Shown here one piece after another: positions 46,416 to 58,518 of a DNA stretch of 64,000 nt. The stretch is from NCBI RefSeq assembly GCF_001640805.2, contig NC_066850.1:1073149-1137148 (forward strand), read 5' to 3'. The stretch is from Lates calcarifer (taxonomy: Eukaryota; Chordata; Actinopteri; Centropomidae). Below the pieces are notes generated by a model. The model was given only the letters and a program-made list of their open reading frames with translations. It made no database searches and was not told where the DNA came from. Both the position numbers and the translations under genes were made by a program. Numbering within the stretch: position 1 is the first letter of the stretch; every line of letters begins with the position of its first letter.

Positions 46416-49400
46416 CATCCTGTAGCGATACCTTTTATGTTCAGCTATGCAAAAAGAAGCTGCTGCATCGCACAAAATGTTTCTGTCACAGCCTGAAAGT
46501 TAGTCCTGTATTCATGTTGGAGACTCATTTTTGTGCCTTTTGATGTACTGTTCAACATCAACACTGTCTCTCAAACGTACTGTTCTGTGAGGACAAACTA
46601 AGTTCTTGTGATGCTAATTCCTCCTTCACCTCCTCTGCATTCATTTTGCATAACCCAGAGCGAGCTGACAAGCCTTTAAATGACACTGAAAATGCATGAA
46701 AGGCCAGAAGGCAGATGCATGTTAACACACTGTTTCACTTGCTCTGATTTAGGGAAATAACAATGAATTCTGAGTCTGAGTTTCTTATTTTGGAGAGGTT
46801 GGGTGCTGAGATTGGTGAGAATACTTCTACCTGAGCGCAAGCTAATGTTTTCTTGGACTCATTTTAGCTCTCCAGGTTTTTCTCAGAGCAGCAGCAGCAG
46901 CGAGGCGTCGCAGCGGAGCTGTCCTCAAGCAAGATACCGTTTCCCTGCCTGCCAGAGGCACCGCTCTGTAGCTTCCACACACAGTCGGAGGCTTTCTCTT
47001 TGGGGATCAACAATAGAATATCACGAGAAACCTACAGCTCTCATAACTTTCCTCAAGATTTGCTAGGCAAGCTCACAGGTCATGACCCTTTCACTTCAAT
47101 AAAGTAATAGGATCTGAAATGACGAATGAAAGTTTTCATGCAGCGAATTTAAATGTAGCTGAGATTGACTTGCAGACAGAGACAAACTTAGAGGGAGAAT
47201 AAGGGTGAAATAACAGTAAAACAGTAATACAGGCAAAGATGAAGAATTGATTTATTGACTGAGGTTCAAATATATTCAATGTCAGTCACACCCATCTGAA
47301 TCAGACTAACCCAGGAAAGAGCTGAAGAGAAGACACAACAGAGTGAGAAAAGAGGTAATAAAAGCAAGAAAGACAGCAGAAAGGCCTCAGCCCTTAGCTA
47401 GCTTAGCAACTACAGAGAGGAAGAGGGGAAAAGGAGAGGAGGAAAATGAGTGACAGAAGAAGACAGAGGTAAAATCGGAGAGCCAGCAGGTCTGTGGGAA
47501 AGCTTCAAACCACATCTTTCTGACTGACAGACGCAGAGACGCATGGATCGACTTAAAGGCAAAAGAGGAGAGGGAAAATATGTGTGAATATCACATGACA
47601 AGGCAGCTGAAAAAGAGCCCAAACTCTGACAAAAAAAGGGAAGAAAACAAGACTGGGGAGGAAAATGAGAAAAGATAAAGAGCAAAAAAAAAAAAAAAGG
47701 GAGTACAGACTGTGTGAGAATATCAATTAGCATAGGCCTTAAAACCTCCCCAGCAGACAGAGATAGAAATAAGCAGATGGAAGGAGAAGGGTGTATGAAT
47801 AGCCTCAGACCTCTCCCTGTTACTCAACTACAGATACAGTGAGACAAAAGAGGAGGGAAAAAGCTTGATGGTTAGATAGAGAAAGAAGAGAGTTCGAGAG
47901 GAAGAGGCAGAAGGGACTGTTTAAAAAGCCCTCAGCCTTGCCCGCTTCACTTTAGAAACACTAAGGATGAACAGCAAGTCTTCATACCAGAGACTAAATG
48001 TTTATGACGGGGAGATGCAAAAACTACACTGCAGCATGCATTAATAAAACATGGGTCTGAATGTGTGTGTCTGTCTGTGTGTGTGTGAGTTTTTGCCAAC
48101 AGCCTCCCATCTGTGTGCTATGCACTGATAGCACTAATAGGCGAGAATGACAGAAAAAGGCTCAAACGGAGAGAGTGAAACAAACGCAGAGAGAGAATCT
48201 GAAATGACAGGAGAGGAGTAATAATGAAGACTGAACTCGTCCCACGAAAACACTGTCATTTTCACAGTGGTCTCCAGCAGAGGAGGTAACTCAGACTGAG
48301 CAGCTGGTTAACTCTAATCCTCATTTCTTATTTCTGGACTCTTTTCTCCTCCTCTCTGAATTCTCTATCACATAAATGGACTATTTTCTGCAGTCTGTTA
48401 CCAGGCTTTTCCAAGCCAGTTTTGACTGCTTGCTATAAAGCTATCCTCCCGGCCAACCCTCCCCCCTTCCCACAGCAGCTGTTCCCCCCTTCACTCTCTT
48501 TCTGTCTCTCTCTCGTTCAAAGCATAGCCTCCCTCATCGTCCGCCTCCTCTCGCTCTTTACCTCCTAGCCTCGCTTCATCCTACCGGTCTCTATCTCAAA
48601 AACCTCCCATTTCTTCCCTTCCTCTCCAGAGCACCCGAACCTCACCCTCCTCTCTCTGTCTATCCATCTCTCCCCTTAAGATCAGCCCTTCTCCTCTCAG
48701 CAGCTCTGTTATCACTACGCCTTGTCTGAGCACTAAAAAAACAGCCGAGGAGATAGTTTGTCTGAGAGAAACCGAGCAGATAATGGAACAGGCAGGAGAA
48801 AGAAATAATACGTGTTTGAGGAGGATCCACATCAAATGGTCCTCAGTGTGAATAAGAATGAAACACTTTGGTTAAATAGTGAGATAAAGATTGAGGGAGG
48901 AAGAGAACAAAGGAAAGACTGTTGAGAAAGAGAAGATGTTAAAGACACTGCACACAGACATACTAACGTATGTGGACGCACACAAACACATGAGAAAGCT
49001 TTGTATGGTAATCTCCAGTAATTACAGAAAACTAATTTAAAGAGGTTCCATTTGTATCATGATCTGCATTCACTGCAGTCTGAGAGAAAATGGGAAAAGC
49101 AGAGGAGTAAAACAAATAAATAAATAACATAAAGTGATAAAAACAGAGGGAGAGGGGCCACTATTAAGTTGATCAAAGGAGACAAAACAGCCTGAACGGG
49201 ACGATAGAAATACAATTTAGAGAGAATGAGAGTGAGGGAGAGGAGAAATAAACAAAACAAGAAACAAGGAGGAGGTTACATTACCAAACCTGGCAGGGGG
49301 AAAAGGGGGAGAGAGGGAGGAGGGGGAGAGGGGGGAGAGAGCTGGGTAGGACTGATGATAATATAACACTGGTTTCAGTCAGAGATAGTCTGATATGATA

Positions 49401-49507
49401 ACGAGTATATGCACAGTCTACAGTTTATATGACTGTGTCTCATCTTTTTCAACTTATTGATGGACGTATTGATGGAAGGTGACAAATGACATATCTTGTA
49501 TATATAC

Positions 49508-49510
<3 letters not shown>

Positions 49511-49545
<35 letters not shown>
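49511..49545. repeat. (AC)n microsatellite
   Basis: Uninterrupted AC run of about 17 units. Confidence 0.95.
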
Positions 49546-49546
<1 letters not shown>

Positions 49547-50406
49547 CAGCAGCTTTGTAAGTCAATACATCGATACCTTGTTCATTATTCATCCATCACT
49601 GCTAAGTCCTTCCTTTTGTCCATTCAATTTGTCTCTCCATCCATCCTGAACATACAATATATTAACACACCATCGAAATTAACAAATGCAGCACAATGCT
49701 GTCTGGCAGAGGATTAGGTGTGTATGTTTTTTTTCTGTCTCAGCTCTTGACAGGCTCACACTGTATCCAGATTAATCTAATCTCCGTCAACAACACGTTC
49801 CTGACAAATACATATATATATATTTTATATATAAATATTTGTGTGTCAGAAAATAAAAATAAAGCTTCACAGATGTGAGATTTAGTGGTGTCTTAGGATA
49901 TGCAAAAGCAAATTATCATCCCTGTCTCTCATTTCCTCGAACTTAATTCAGCTCCAGTTCTGGGTTGTTTTTGTGTCTGTGTGGATGCCTGTCTACTGTA
50001 TTCATATTGGCTTCCTGTCTGATTGTTTTTCTATCTGCGCATTCTTATTCTGTTTTCTTATCTCAAATTATATTGAGCCAATGATCCTGTGGCAGAAATT
50101 ATCCCAGTGCTGTGGCAAAAGGTAATAAAACTGAGAAGATACAGAAAAAAACAGAGTACTAGAAACGACTATACTGAGGGTATATAAAAATGAGCTGTCA
50201 GTCATATATTGTCAGTATGCTGACTATCATTGTGATGCAACTGTTGTGTGTCTGTCACCACACTGAAATTATTCACCAGCCAGCCGAGTATACAGCTTCA
50301 GCCTGGAGTGGATATGAATTGCTTCTTGCAGGGTGTTCAGTGTAAGGGAGCGCTGCCAGGGCAGACAAGGTGATACCACCTGCACAAGTTGGACATTATG
50401 CCATTA

Positions 50407-50462
50407 ATCTCCCACTTACTACCTACTGCTTGTAAGTGAGCAGCAGGTAGTAAGTAGGAGAT
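50407..50462 (-). other. 24-bp stem hairpin in grm8 pre-mRNA strand
   Basis: The left arm (50407-50430) and right arm (50439-50462) are reverse complements at 22 of 24 positions, with an 8-nt loop. The two mismatches are C-A and A-C on the plus strand, which become G-U wobble pairs in minus-strand RNA. The grm8 transcript can therefore pair along the whole stem, plus about two more A-U pairs at the base. The size is below a typical pre-miRNA but miRNA-like. It could also be a small fold-back transposon relic. No known miRNA was recognised. Confidence 0.5.
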
Positions 50463-50639
50463 TATGAGCGAGTCTGAGGAGCTGTGGTCGTGATTGTGTG
50501 ACAGCGTGAACACACAAAAGATCTGCACGACATATCCACTCTGTAATTTGACACTGATATTATCTGATATTTAGATTTCTGTAATAATGGGAAATTGCTG
50601 ACATTAAGGAAAATACTCTTACTTGTGTTCTTGGCGAGG

Positions 50640-50775
50640 GTTAGATGGCAAGGTCAATGTCCCTGTCATGGCTATTCTTTAACTATGAAGATAGAGCCGA
50701 GGAAATTAGCTTAGCTTAGCATAAATACGAGGGAATGGGGAAAGTGGTAGCCTGGCACTTCCCTTTAAATCTGTG
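50640..50775. repeat. fish dispersed repeat (TTAGCTTAGCTTAGCATAAA type)
   Basis: TTAGCTTAGCTTAGCATAAA, then ACGAGGGAATGGGGAAA, GTGGTAGCCTGGCACT, resembles a repeat familiar from fish genomes (TTAGCATAAAGACTGGAAAC...AGCCTGGC). The copy is degenerate and its borders are approximate. Confidence 0.45.
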
Positions 50776-51390
50776 TCGTCTTATTCTTAAAGACTGCATC
50801 ACAGTTCAGTGACAATCTGAGCTGGAGTTCTCAGCTCTTTGTCTAGTTTTCCAAGTCTGTGTGGTTGAGTGACTCAGCCACCTCCTCTTTCTACAGTCAG
50901 GACTATTATCACTTATTATCAATATGGCCAATCACACAACACAGGTGCTGTCACTGCGGGTTTTTGTTTCTGTTCTGCTGTCGGACAGCTGCACGACAAT
51001 GGCCCACAGTGATTCAACTGTGGGTTGTGAATGCTATAGGCTAAGCAACGCTAACTATTATATTAGTGTTGACAGAGTGCGACATAAAGTGAAAGGTCAT
51101 CAGCCTTTACTGTGCGTTTATCACATGAGAACTGCATGGATTTTGAAACGGTCATGACATCCAAACTACAGCATGAAACCTGCAATTTTTCAAAAATAGT
51201 CCACTTAGTTTGTCAAAAGCAACAAAAGATGAAAATCAAAAATGTTTTTAAAAATCCTGTCCTTCCCAGGTTCTGTTTCACCGCCTGTCTCCTCTTCTAT
51301 TTTTCACTCAAGATGGATCTCTTTGTTTCTAATGTCATACACTATAATATAAAATTCATCCTTTTTATTGTTTTCTTGTAGTTTCTTGCC

Positions 51391-52100
51391 TCTCAAGGTC
51401 ATCGTGCTCTTGTAAAGTTTGATAAATCCCAGTCAGTGCATCCTATCTGTCTCTCTCTTTCTTTTAGAGGTCATTTTACTCAGCTAGGAGCAATTTTTTT
51501 ACTCTTACCATGTGCTACAGTTTCTCTCCATTTCTCTGTCCTTGCCAAATAGATCGACACTATAGATGACTTTTTCCTCTAATAGAGTTTCCCTCTAGCC
51601 GGCGCTGTTATTGGCCAAGTGAAGTTCATCTTTCTTTTACCTCTCTGCCCCCACACAATGTTCCTCCTTGTCTTTTGCAATTGCTTTGTCTCTCCTGCCA
51701 ACAATCTCTCTCTCTCTCTCTCTACAAAGTCATGATGGCTAGAGAGTTTCTCTACTCTGCTGTCTATCCTTTTCCACCATCTTCTCCATATGCTCATCCC
51801 TCCCTCTGCCTCCAAGGTCATTATACCCAGGTCGACTCTCTCCCCCCGTAACCCAGTGCTTCTCCTTTGCTCCGTCTTCCTCTCTCCGAGATCATTAATG
51901 CCCGGCAAAGTTCATCATCTCCGAGGGAGTTACTGTCCTCCTCACTCTTTCTCTCTGAGGTCATTATGAGCGGGTGAGCTCCATCCCTCCACCCAGCTGG
52001 TTAGTCCTCCCCTCTCCTCCTCTCACCACCACAATCCCTCCCCACTTCTCCTTCTCCCTCAGGTTGCTCAGTCAGGTATGGAGTTCATCATCTCAATGTC
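51391..52100. promoter_or_regulatory. pyrimidine-rich tract with clustered AGGTCA-like motifs
   Basis: A C/T-rich 700-bp stretch in which a GAGGTCATTATG-like motif recurs: TCAAGGTCA at 51393, AGGTCA at 51468, AAGTCA at 51727, CCAAGGTCA at 51812, AGATCA at 51889 and AGGTCA at 51958. Several copies are followed by AAGTTCATC-like sequence. TCAAGGTCA and CCAAGGTCA match extended nuclear-receptor half-sites (ERR/SF-1 type, established motif). Whether this is a regulatory element or a decayed tandem repeat cannot be decided here. Confidence 0.3.
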
Positions 52101-53429
52101 AGGCCGCTCTAATTAGTGCAAGTCTGTTCCCATGGCGATGTCCATCTTGTCTGCCGGCAGGAGATGTAACCTGGCAGCAGTAAGATCACAATGAGAGTTT
52201 TCTTGCGTGACGAGCGCACATACTCGTGTGGAAGACAAAAACCAGGCTCCTGTCACCGCTTTTCTTTGTTCTCTCTTCTTTGTTCAACAGCCACATCCAA
52301 ATCTAACAGACCCCAACTGCTGGGACTGTAGGAGGGAATCCATAATTACCAGCACATTCTGAGCCTGGGCACTTCGAGGTGTGTAAACTTTAAAGTCACC
52401 TCACTCCCTCAAATTTAAACTTCACAGTGAAGAATGTGCTTGAAGTATGACGTGATCCTGGAGCGATGTGATTGGTGTTTCACTGTCATTGTGCACCATC
52501 TTTATGATGGTTACTGTATTAATAACTTATGGCTGAATTAGCAAAGTGGTGCGCAGGTGGCAGCATGTGGCCTGACAACACAGCTTCTCTCAGAAACCAA
52601 ACACGCAGTCAAATCGACTTCCTTTTCATCTGTGGGCGAATTAAGACTCCATCAAGGAGATTTTTTAACTTCCTGTTATTTTAGCTTGAAGAATAACAAT
52701 GTGGGTTTTAACAATAAAAAAAGACCAACTGAAACCGTACTTCTACAATAATACATGATAATACATCACTCAAATCCTAAAAAGACACAAAATGGAAAAG
52801 GCTCAAGAAAACAGGTGCAAACTGTTCAGTTGATGAGTCAGTGCTTTTAGGGAGTAGGAGTTATAGGAGAAAAACAAGAAGTGACAGAAAGCTGAGGGGG
52901 GAGAGAAGAGGAGGAGAGAGATGGTGAAAGGGAGACAATAGAAAAAGTGAGGGAGAAAAGGGGGGAGATGAATGAGGGACAGAGACATGACAGGGGAAAG
53001 AAAGAAGCAGAGAATGATAGTGTGGCAATAAGAGAGAAAACGTGATCAAAACCAATGCATTAACATTTTTCATGTCAATGAGTAAAATAAAACAGTTCAG
53101 CTGACTTTGAGTCGAGGTTGTGTTGTTAAAAAGTGAAATAAAGTTTTGCTTTGTTTTAGGTTCCATGACTCATAATAAACTTTCTGTGTGTGTGAGAGAG
53201 AGAGAGAGTGTGTGCACATCAGCCTCTAAGTTTTCTGCATGCTCTTTGTGTGCATGAATGTGTGTGTTTGCCTGGATAAGCCAATAAACTTACCAACAAA
53301 TAAAAGCTGGACAGCGTGGTGTGTGACTGCTGCTCCAGGGTTCGTTTCCCTTATTGTTTGTCTTACTCGCTCTGCACTGCACCAGCCACTGTTTGTTTGT
53401 TTGTGGGTGTATGCGCACTCAGTTTGACT

Positions 53430-53570
53430 TTCAAACCTTACGGAGTGAGGACGTTCTGGGGATGTGAGGACATTTCAACTGTAAAGAGCCGTTTGAGGGT
53501 TAAAACGTGGAGTTAGGATTCAGGTTAGAACTGGGTTTAGGTTACGGTTTGGGTGTGTGTGTGTGTGCGC
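53430..53570 (+). repeat. fish dispersed repeat (TGAGGAC / GGGTTAAG type), copy 2
   Basis: ACGGAGTGAGGACGTTCTGG, GGATGTGAGGACATTTC, ACTGTAAAGAGCCGTTTGAG and GGTTAAAACGTGG are followed by GGGTTTAGGTTACGG and a short (GT)n. It is the same repeat type as 22258-22450 in the other orientation. Confidence 0.5.
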
Positions 53571-56500
53571 AGTGTCTCTGGTGTAATTCTCAGGTGGTTT
53601 TAAGGTGAGGTATTATTTTGAATATTTGCTGTGAATGAACATATTTCAATTCTGCTGGAAATAACTCAAAATATTTAGTATTTAAACACTGTATACATGA
53701 ATTAATGCTAAATGTATTTGTCATGGAGGACTATTATAATAATAATAATTATTATTATGCCTTTTGAACCAGGAGACGATCCCACCAGCTGTGAAAGATC
53801 ATTTTCAATGATTAATCAAAGTTTCTGATCTTACATCAAAGAGCTACATCAATAAATATCAGCCATGTCTCATGAGGAAAAGGAAATCTTTGAGATATCA
53901 TCTTATTGAAGGACGTTCACTGTGAAGTCCAGCAGGAGGACAGTTCCTAACTGTGCTCTCATCTTGCTCATCTGCACCTCTCTTTCCTTTTCTGTCACTC
54001 TCACCTGTTTGGCTTCACTTTCCAACAGCGGAACAATCACTGCCCTAACAATCTGACATGATCCCCTCCCTCTCACTCACGTCTCGTCCTCTCATGCAGC
54101 TGCCCGAGAGGTGAATTGGTATGGATCCAGAGAGAGCAGAGAGAAAGAGAATCCATGCTCCAGCGACTCTAACTTATTCTCAGCCACGACATTTATGTGC
54201 CACAGACACAGAGACAGACAGAGAGACAGAGCTGCCCCCTTTTCTTCTTTAGTGATATCAATGTCATGTCGGCCCTGAACAGATCAATAACAAAACCACT
54301 TTTAATTGGAAACCACAAACACAGCCAGGCATTTACACATTAACACATGCATGGCTTAAAAGCTTTACATTTCTCAGGCTTCTGTCGACGTAAACAACCC
54401 AACAAACGCCATCGTTCTCCTTCTGCCCCTCAGACAAACAGCAGCGACTCAGAGGCCTTTAAAACAGCAGAGAAGCAAAGCGTCCTGCTGAAGAATTCTT
54501 AGAGGATATTTCCTCTGAACTTTGATAGCTGCCATTAGAAAGGCGACATATTTAGGTTCATTTTAACTATTTACTGTGAATCACAGTGGCAAAGCTCTGC
54601 AGCACAAAATGAAAATTATGAATGTAGTAAAGACCCAACATTTTTCTGCTGCAACATTTGTTCCTCAGTGTAATTTAACTTGTGTGTTTTATCACTGTGC
54701 AAACAAATGTGCTCAGCAAACAAACCATTTTGTGCACCAAAAAATGTGTTTAGAGGAATCAAGGAAACTGACTGTTCTCTATGGAGAAAGACTCAGGAGG
54801 GACCCATCTCTGAAGACAGGATTCTGGAAGAATCCAAGTAACAGCTACAGATTTTAACTAGTATGAAGCAGCATCAGAAAGAGAAAGAAATATGGTGATA
54901 TGGTGGTGAGGCAGTGCAGGAGCTGAATGCTTGTTAAATCCTCTCTCTCTAAGTGAATTAACCACCTCCACCTCTTCATTAATTTCTTAATTATATAGGA
55001 GAGTTTACCACCCCGGCCACGGTCGTCTCATGTTTTAGCCACTTTGATATATTAGATTTCAACAGTCTGCCACAGTGACGCATTTAAGTGCAGGTGGGAA
55101 GTCCAAACATCTCAAACGTAAATGCTGGCTGCCTCTTTATACTCCCACATCCTTGTCTTATTCTCCCTTTATTCTCAGGGAGTATTGTGTATGGAGTGTG
55201 CTATCATTTATTCATACCTTAGTTATTTTAAGACTTGCATGTCTTTGATCAGTAAATTATACATCTGTAGAGATCAGAATTTCATGGACGTGTGATGCAG
55301 ACAGACTCTATAAGAAGGCAAACTGCCTGCACGTCAGACTGGTACTCCTATGTTGTTGTAGCTTTTTCTAATCTAGTTTTTCATGTTCTCTCAAAATAGA
55401 CCCAGGGACAGTTGCAGCACATTTTGTGTAGGGCAACTTTCAGTAAGTGAAAAGGGTTTTCAGTGATTCATCTGGGGAATAAAGTTTGCGACCTTGTGGT
55501 TATGGGATGATTTCTCTCCCCTCTAGGCCAGCAATAACAGATAAACACACCTGAGCTCAAACCTGCTGCTGCAGTACGAAAGAGCAATCAGCGCCCGCCT
55601 GTGAATTGGTTTCTGACACTTCTAGCGACGACAGAGAGAGATGGCACAGAAAACAACACAAACATGACACATATTTTGTACATGTTCCCACGCAGACACA
55701 TTCAAGCAATTATAGTCTTACCTCCGAAACTAAATCAGACAAGAATTTCTGTAATCCTCACAGTGCAACTCCCTCTCTGTATTTCTTGCCTTCCTGCTCT
55801 CTAAACCACCGGGCATTATGTATTCTGCACAGTCCCTGACAGAGGGAACACAGGAAATGAAAAGGCAGAGAGAAAAGCAGGTGCAAGGGCATCGATGGGA
55901 AAAAAGGGGATTAATAAAAGAATATTCAAATGATGTGTCTGATGTTATTTGGGAGGAAATGAGTAAATGTTTTTCGCCCACTTAAATTTGTCAGCAGTCG
56001 AGGAAGTCGTGGGGAGGGAGAGGGGAAATGAAAAGACTGAGTGCTGCAGGTTCACAGCAATACAAGACCAAATCACAATCTGCAATAAGCAAAATACAAA
56101 TTGATGAGATGTTTGGGGAAAGCGGCGAGCTTAACTTAATTCTGATGGCGAGATGCAACATGACATGTTTTTACAATTGGGATTAGACAAATTAGAGGAG
56201 GAGCTGGGCTTGAATTAGTCAAGTCAGGGTGGATAAGCACCATAGGATTACTGTACAGTTTGTAAGGTTTTTAGACTCTAATTTGTCTCCTTTTAACTTT
56301 CGTGCTGCAGGAATAACCCAGATTGTTAATAATTCAGCGATATTCTCCATTCTAAAATAAAAAGCACCAATATCAGGTATCATGGCATCATCTGTGTCTC
56401 CAGAAAGACAGATGTGCTGTGCAAAGTCGATGTTCCTCCTTTAGTGACACTGCAGTGGTTTCATTTCTTTCAGCCCTGTGCTCTGTCTGGAAGGACTGAT

Positions 56501-56713
56501 CTCATCTGCAAGACACTGGAAAGACGCTGTGTGTCTCCCCAAGTGTTTGCAGGCGTCCACAGTATCTTTCTCTACATATGTTCAAACAGGTTCATTGCAG
56601 AACAAAATAGAATAGCACTTTCATACAGTAAGGTGAATTGAACCCACAGTTAAAGAACAGCTGTGGAGTGAAATCAATATGTTGGCATCTAGTAAGTGCA
56701 GTGAAAGTCTCAC

Positions 56714-56917
56714 CATTGAAGCTGACAGCACGAATATGGCCGAGAAGCTCTTTGCCATCGATGTTATTGGCCATGCGCGGGCAGAGGCCCGGGTAGCCGT
56801 AGCAGAGTTCCCGGTGCATGCGGTGCAAAGCGTGGGCCATGGCATACACAGCATCCATCACAAACTGAACCTTCCCCTCTTGTTCGTAACTGGAGTCACG
56901 ACCAACCTTTTCTAAAC
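56714..56917 (-). CDS. grm8: grm8 exon: C-terminal part of the glutamate-binding domain
   Basis: This 204-bp exon has acceptor CTCTCTCAG and donor AATG|GTGAGA, and both ends are in phase 1. It encodes (G)[18 protein letters not shown], then [30 protein letters not shown] and [17 protein letters not shown]. This is the last third of lobe 2 and the hinge of the Venus-flytrap domain, about residues 384-452 of the receptor. The lysine in EGKVQF matches the lysine that contacts the glutamate side-chain carboxylate in group III receptors (K405 of mGluR4, family knowledge). Cysteines in REL-C and GLC-P are the conserved disulfide pair. The exon is one codon longer than the mammalian GRM8 exon I recall, with MANNIDG where mammals have a shorter loop. 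The next upstream exon is not found in the 7.1 kb to the right. Confidence 0.95.
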
Positions 56918-58284
56918 CTGAGAGAGGAAAAAGAAGAAGTGGTTAGAGGAGGGAGAAAAGAGGAAAATAAAAATTATTCCCACTGAAGCCATTTCGAATT
57001 CAAGTCACAATCAACACAGGGAGCTCCATCCAGGACTGCAAACACAGCCCAGTAATGTTCTAGTACTGTGTACCATTAGGCATCATATAAAGGCCTGGAG
57101 TGTAAACAATCATGCAATGGCAAAAAGAAATAGGTGGGTATAATAGAGAGGAGAGGAAGGGAGATATACTGTACAGGTCGAGACCAATGAAAAGAGGTAG
57201 GAAAAGAGGTAGAGTTTGGCTCAGGGAGACGTGACAAGAAAAGAGAAGAAACGAAGCCAACGAGCAACAAATAAAAAGGAAAAATTGGGGCTAAGCAAAT
57301 AAAAACTTCCAGGGGCATAAAGAGAGAAAAGGAGCGATGAAAACGCTGAAAAAGAACTTTGTGCAACACGGGATGACCATCGGACAGACAGCAGGGCACT
57401 CAGCCTGACAATGACAAATAACTCCTCTCAATCCATTCTCGCCCTGGTAGCAAAGTTAGAGAGGAAAGAACAACATGTTCCTTCTTTACATCTTCTGAAG
57501 CACTGATAATGGCGTTTCCTTGTTCGAGGGGAAGGTAAGAAAGTGTTGGAGCAGACAAAATAGACTTTGTCCTCTTTCTGACTCGAGCTACATGCCTGTG
57601 TGTTGAGGGCTATTTGTCTTGTTCAGTTATATTCTATAACTTGACCACATATACAATGTTAACTGTGTTACTTGTCAAAGTGTGTCTTACCCCTTCTTCC
57701 TCTGACAAACACCAACAAACACACAAATGCATAAAGACGCAAATGCAATTTATCGAGAGGGTTTTATGTAACGACTCATTAGCATAATGATCAAATGAAG
57801 AAAGAACAGAGTGAAACGAAAACCTCCTCGATGCATTAAGATGGAAATCAGCAGCTGATTATGACATTCACTTTCTGTGGAAGCAGAATAAGAAGTCCAA
57901 ACATCTCAAGTCCATTACCTCTGTTTCTCCTCCCTATATTTCTTTAACCATCGCCTCCCTCCTGTAATGTTTCATCTCATATGTTTTCTTCCTCTTGTTC
58001 ACCATCCCTCCCCCGCTCTACTTCCTCCCTCCATCCCTCCGTCTCTCACTCCCCCGTCTTTCTGTCCCTCCTTCTGCTCCTTGGCTTTATTCACCCATTT
58101 CTTACAAGTAGCAGTCACCTTCAGGCAACACAAACTGAATCAAAACCCATCTGTGCTGAGATGAATTAACAAGACCAGAGCCCCCCCCCACTTCAATCAA
58201 TATGAGCATCCATAAGGAATTAATGGGGTCCTGAGAATGAAATCCAATCCGCAGTTAGAGAACGCTCTGAGGTGTTTTGTATGC

Positions 58285-58311
58285 GTGTGTGTGTGTGTGT
58301 GTGTGTGTGTG
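58285..58311. repeat. (GT)n microsatellite
   Basis: GT run of about 13 units. Confidence 0.9.
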
Positions 58312-58478
58312 GAGGTGAGTCAGCACCGTCTCCCTGCCATGTGGTCCAAACCGAGCAGCTGATCACGATGGCGGACTAATAATGGAAATCATCTCCTCTC
58401 AATCCCTGGATAACAGAGCTGTACCTACACACAGGTGTGTGTGAACGGGGAGGAGGAGGGGGAGAGGACACACATTTA

Positions 58479-58483
<5 letters not shown>

Positions 58484-58517
<34 letters not shown>
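58484..58517. repeat. (GT)n microsatellite
   Basis: GT run of about 17 units, about 170 bp from the previous one. Confidence 0.95.

Positions 58518-58518
<1 letters not shown>

Larger units (their letters stand above)
42629..56713 (-). other. grm8 intron, 14.1 kb
   Basis: The intron runs between donor AATG|GTGAGA (56714) and acceptor TTCCAG (42628). No coding exon was recognised. Contents include a Tc1 remnant near the 3' end, microsatellites at 43605 and 49511, purine-rich tracts (43.93-44.2 kb, 47.2-49.3 kb, 52.86-53.0 kb), a hairpin at 50407-50462, a fish dispersed repeat near 50.64-50.77 kb, an AGGTCA-rich pyrimidine tract at 51.39-52.1 kb and a TGAGGAC/GGGTTA-type repeat at 53.43-53.57 kb. 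Confidence 0.85.
18322..56917 (-). other. grm8: grm8 gene body, 3' part (mGluR8, group III metabotropic glutamate receptor)
   Basis: Eight exons on the minus strand join in frame into about 524 residues, against roughly 908 in full-length mammalian mGluR8. Every junction is GT-AG and the phases agree across all introns. The choice of mGluR8 over mGluR4, 6 and 7 rests on family-typical stretches: DYGEQRT in the second extracellular loop, [17 protein letters not shown] after helix 3, [14 protein letters not shown] in the tail, and TSSTKTTYVSYSNHAI at the C-terminus. The receptor is a presynaptic class C GPCR, a constitutive dimer coupled to Gi/o that lowers cAMP and transmitter release (family knowledge). 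Teleosts usually keep grm8a and grm8b; I cannot tell which this is. Introns are 14.1, 2.0, 1.9, 1.0, 16.2, 0.18 and 1.7 kb. The 5' exons and promoter are outside the window. Confidence 0.95.

Noticed and set aside
50407..50462. Fish orthologue of miR-592, the GRM8-hosted miRNA of mammals
   Set aside because: The hairpin sequence does not match the mature miR-592 I recall, and the stem is shorter than usual.
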